DNA of 64,000 bases. It comes from Phlebopus portentosus (lineage: Eukaryota; Basidiomycota; Agaricomycetes; Boletales; Boletinellaceae). The stretch lies in NCBI GenBank assembly GCA_037892935.1, contig JAYXKI010000005.1, forward strand, positions 1,674,001 to 1,738,000, written 5' to 3'. This document shows positions 62,578 to 64,000 of the stretch, piece after piece. Each line of letters opens with the position of its first letter. Positions within the stretch are counted from its first letter, which is position 1. The position numbers and the translations under genes were made by a program. The notes under the pieces are model-generated. The model saw only the letters and a program-made list of their open reading frames with translations. It did no database searches and had not been told where the DNA came from.

Positions 62578-64000
62578 TCATTTATCCAAGTCTTCATTGC
62601 GGACACGCTCATATTTGCCTTTGGACGAGTTGCCTCCGGCAAGTTGTTTAATCCACTGGCGTCCACCGCAGTATATGAAAAGACCGGCTGGGATGGCCAA
62701 TACGACGATAGCAAAGAGAAGGAACTGGAAGAATGACGGTGATGAAAGTTCTCCTTCCTCAACACCGGTTCCAGTCGGCGTTGCGGCATCATCTTGGGTA
62801 GCCTCAACATCAACCTTCGTCGCAGCGGGAGCGTTTTGCGCAGTCGGCATGGTTGTAGCGACGCCGAACTCAGGTTCCGAGTCTTCCGTAGTCTCGGGCA
62901 CGGCAGTCGTCGATTCGACATCACCCTATAAAGATCCGCAAAAAGGCAATGTATTGGTGATGGTACTCTTTTGGGATACAGGACGAGACTGAGGCTACTT
63001 AGACTCAGAGCTCGGCATGAAGAGGCACCTGTTTCCCATTCTCATCAGCCTCGTAGTCGATCGGTAATTCCCCGGAATCGGCGATTATAACGTCTACTTC
63101 AGGTCGGTCCTGTTTGCCGGTCTTTACGTTTTCTGCGGCGTCACATTATCAGCACATCAGCGCAAACGGTTGTTCTGGCCGTAAAATACACACCAATTGC
63201 ATGGACGATGTCCATACCCTCAAGAACCTTTCCAAATACAACCTGCAGCAACCATTTCATACACATATTAGAGCGTATCGAAGATATAGACATACATGAC
63301 GACCATCGAGCCAGCTCGTTTGGACAGTACAGATGAACTGAATAAAAGACATGATCAGTACAAGGTCCAGTCCGTACGTTTGATTCACGCACGAATTGGG
63401 AACCTATAAGAAAGCAGATTCAGTAATCCGCTTGACAGGTAGGTTTTTTCTTGGTTACCGTTAGTATCTCTGCCCGCGTTTGCCATTGAAAGAATGCCAG
63501 GTCCGGTGTGCTTGAGTTTGCTTAAAGGAACCATCAAGTTTAAGAGATCGTGATAGGACGAAGAAATGAAAGATTTACAAGTTCTCATCGGCGAACCTAT
63601 CACCGTAGATGGACTGGAAACGACCGATAAGTAAACAAGTTTCCGCTGTGTGAGTAAAACCTTAGTCACCTTTCCACCAGTTCCATCGCCCTTGGCTTCG
63701 TACAGGATAAGCTTCCATGATTTTTCCCGGTAAAGTCACAACTCACTAAAGTCTCCTCCTTGAATCCTGAAGAATAGAATTAGCTTCGTGATAAACCGAG
63801 GTGCTTGGCACGTACATGAAGTTCTTGATGACGCGGTGGAACTTGGAGCCTTTGTAGCCCATTCCTTCAGGAAGAGGGGTTCCATCCTTTTTCACTCCGG
63901 TTGCGAGGGTACGGAAGTTCTCCACCGTCTTCGGCACAGTCTGAAAGATGCTCGTGAGATTCAGCATTCAGAAGTGCAATGAAGCTCTATACTCCTCCGA
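62578..64000 (-). CDS. Cyclophilin-type peptidyl-prolyl isomerase (secretory/ER type), 5'-truncated
   Basis: Cis-trans prolyl isomerase; the N-terminus lies beyond the window end. The first visible codons (about 63991-64000) read FGG, then [15 protein letters not shown] and, across short introns, [16 protein letters not shown] (catalytic Arg, Phe, Gln), [47 protein letters not shown], and [24 protein letters not shown] (Trp of the cyclosporin site). The C-terminus can end two ways. Without splicing it reads [19 protein letters not shown] with a stop at 63005-63007. If the 103-nt intron 62926-63028 is removed it continues in frame: [15 protein letters not shown], an acidic Thr-rich stalk, a transmembrane segment ([20 protein letters not shown]) and a basic tail ending NEDLDK at 62578. 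The last exon is therefore annotated as part of this gene. Confidence 0.88.

Overview
This window is nuclear DNA from a filamentous basidiomycete, probably one of the Agaricomycotina. The genes carry many short introns (mostly about 50-70 nt, GT...AG), sit close together in divergent or convergent pairs, and encode clearly fungal proteins: a fungal CSL transcription factor, Yak1, Esa1, Gcn5, a fungal formate dehydrogenase and a GH45/expansin-like secreted protein. All gene models below were joined by hand by reading splice sites and frames. Exon edges are solid where a conserved family guides them and uncertain otherwise.

Layout. 1-8.5 kb: 3' part of BRE1 (H2B ubiquitin ligase), mitochondrial ribosomal protein uS9m, a CASP/Coy1 Golgi coiled-coil protein and a small basic nuclear-type protein. 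8.6-10.0 kb: a very large palindromic foldback element with a second MITE-like element nested inside it. 10.2-13.7 kb: TFIIH subunit Tfb1/p62 and, divergently, a PHOSPHO1-type HAD phosphatase. 13.9-18.3 kb: a local triplication of an NmrA-like NAD(P)-binding gene in which only the middle copy is intact. 19.2-27.0 kb: YAK1 kinase, a Poc4/PAC4-type proteasome chaperone and a zf-GRF protein with SQ clusters. 27-42 kb: mostly gene-poor sequence with one unrecognised gene (32.5-34.1 kb) and a Tc1/mariner-type MITE (37.6-38.0 kb). 42-51.7 kb: CSL transcription factor, a possible micro-gene, a membrane protein, the MYST acetyltransferase ESA1 and an intronless orphan. 51.7-56.8 kb: no gene recognised. 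56.8-64 kb: NAD-dependent formate dehydrogenase, GCN5 acetyltransferase, a GPI-type GH45-like protein and a 5'-truncated ER-type cyclophilin.

Functional picture. Most genes are housekeeping, with a notable number of chromatin and transcription factors: Bre1 (H2B ubiquitylation), Tfb1 (TFIIH), Esa1 (NuA4), Gcn5 (SAGA), CSL and Yak1. Nothing in the sequence shows that this grouping is more than chance. No tRNA, rRNA, CRISPR or bacterial-type defence genes were found.

Points most worth checking: the nested palindrome at 8.6-10.0 kb; apparent one-base frameshifts in otherwise intact FDH and GCN5 (sequence error or real lesion); a cyclophilin whose last intron switches the C-terminus between a soluble HAEL end and a membrane anchor; an N-terminal cysteine-rich PCAF_N-like extension on GCN5; and a zf-GRF protein with SQ clusters.
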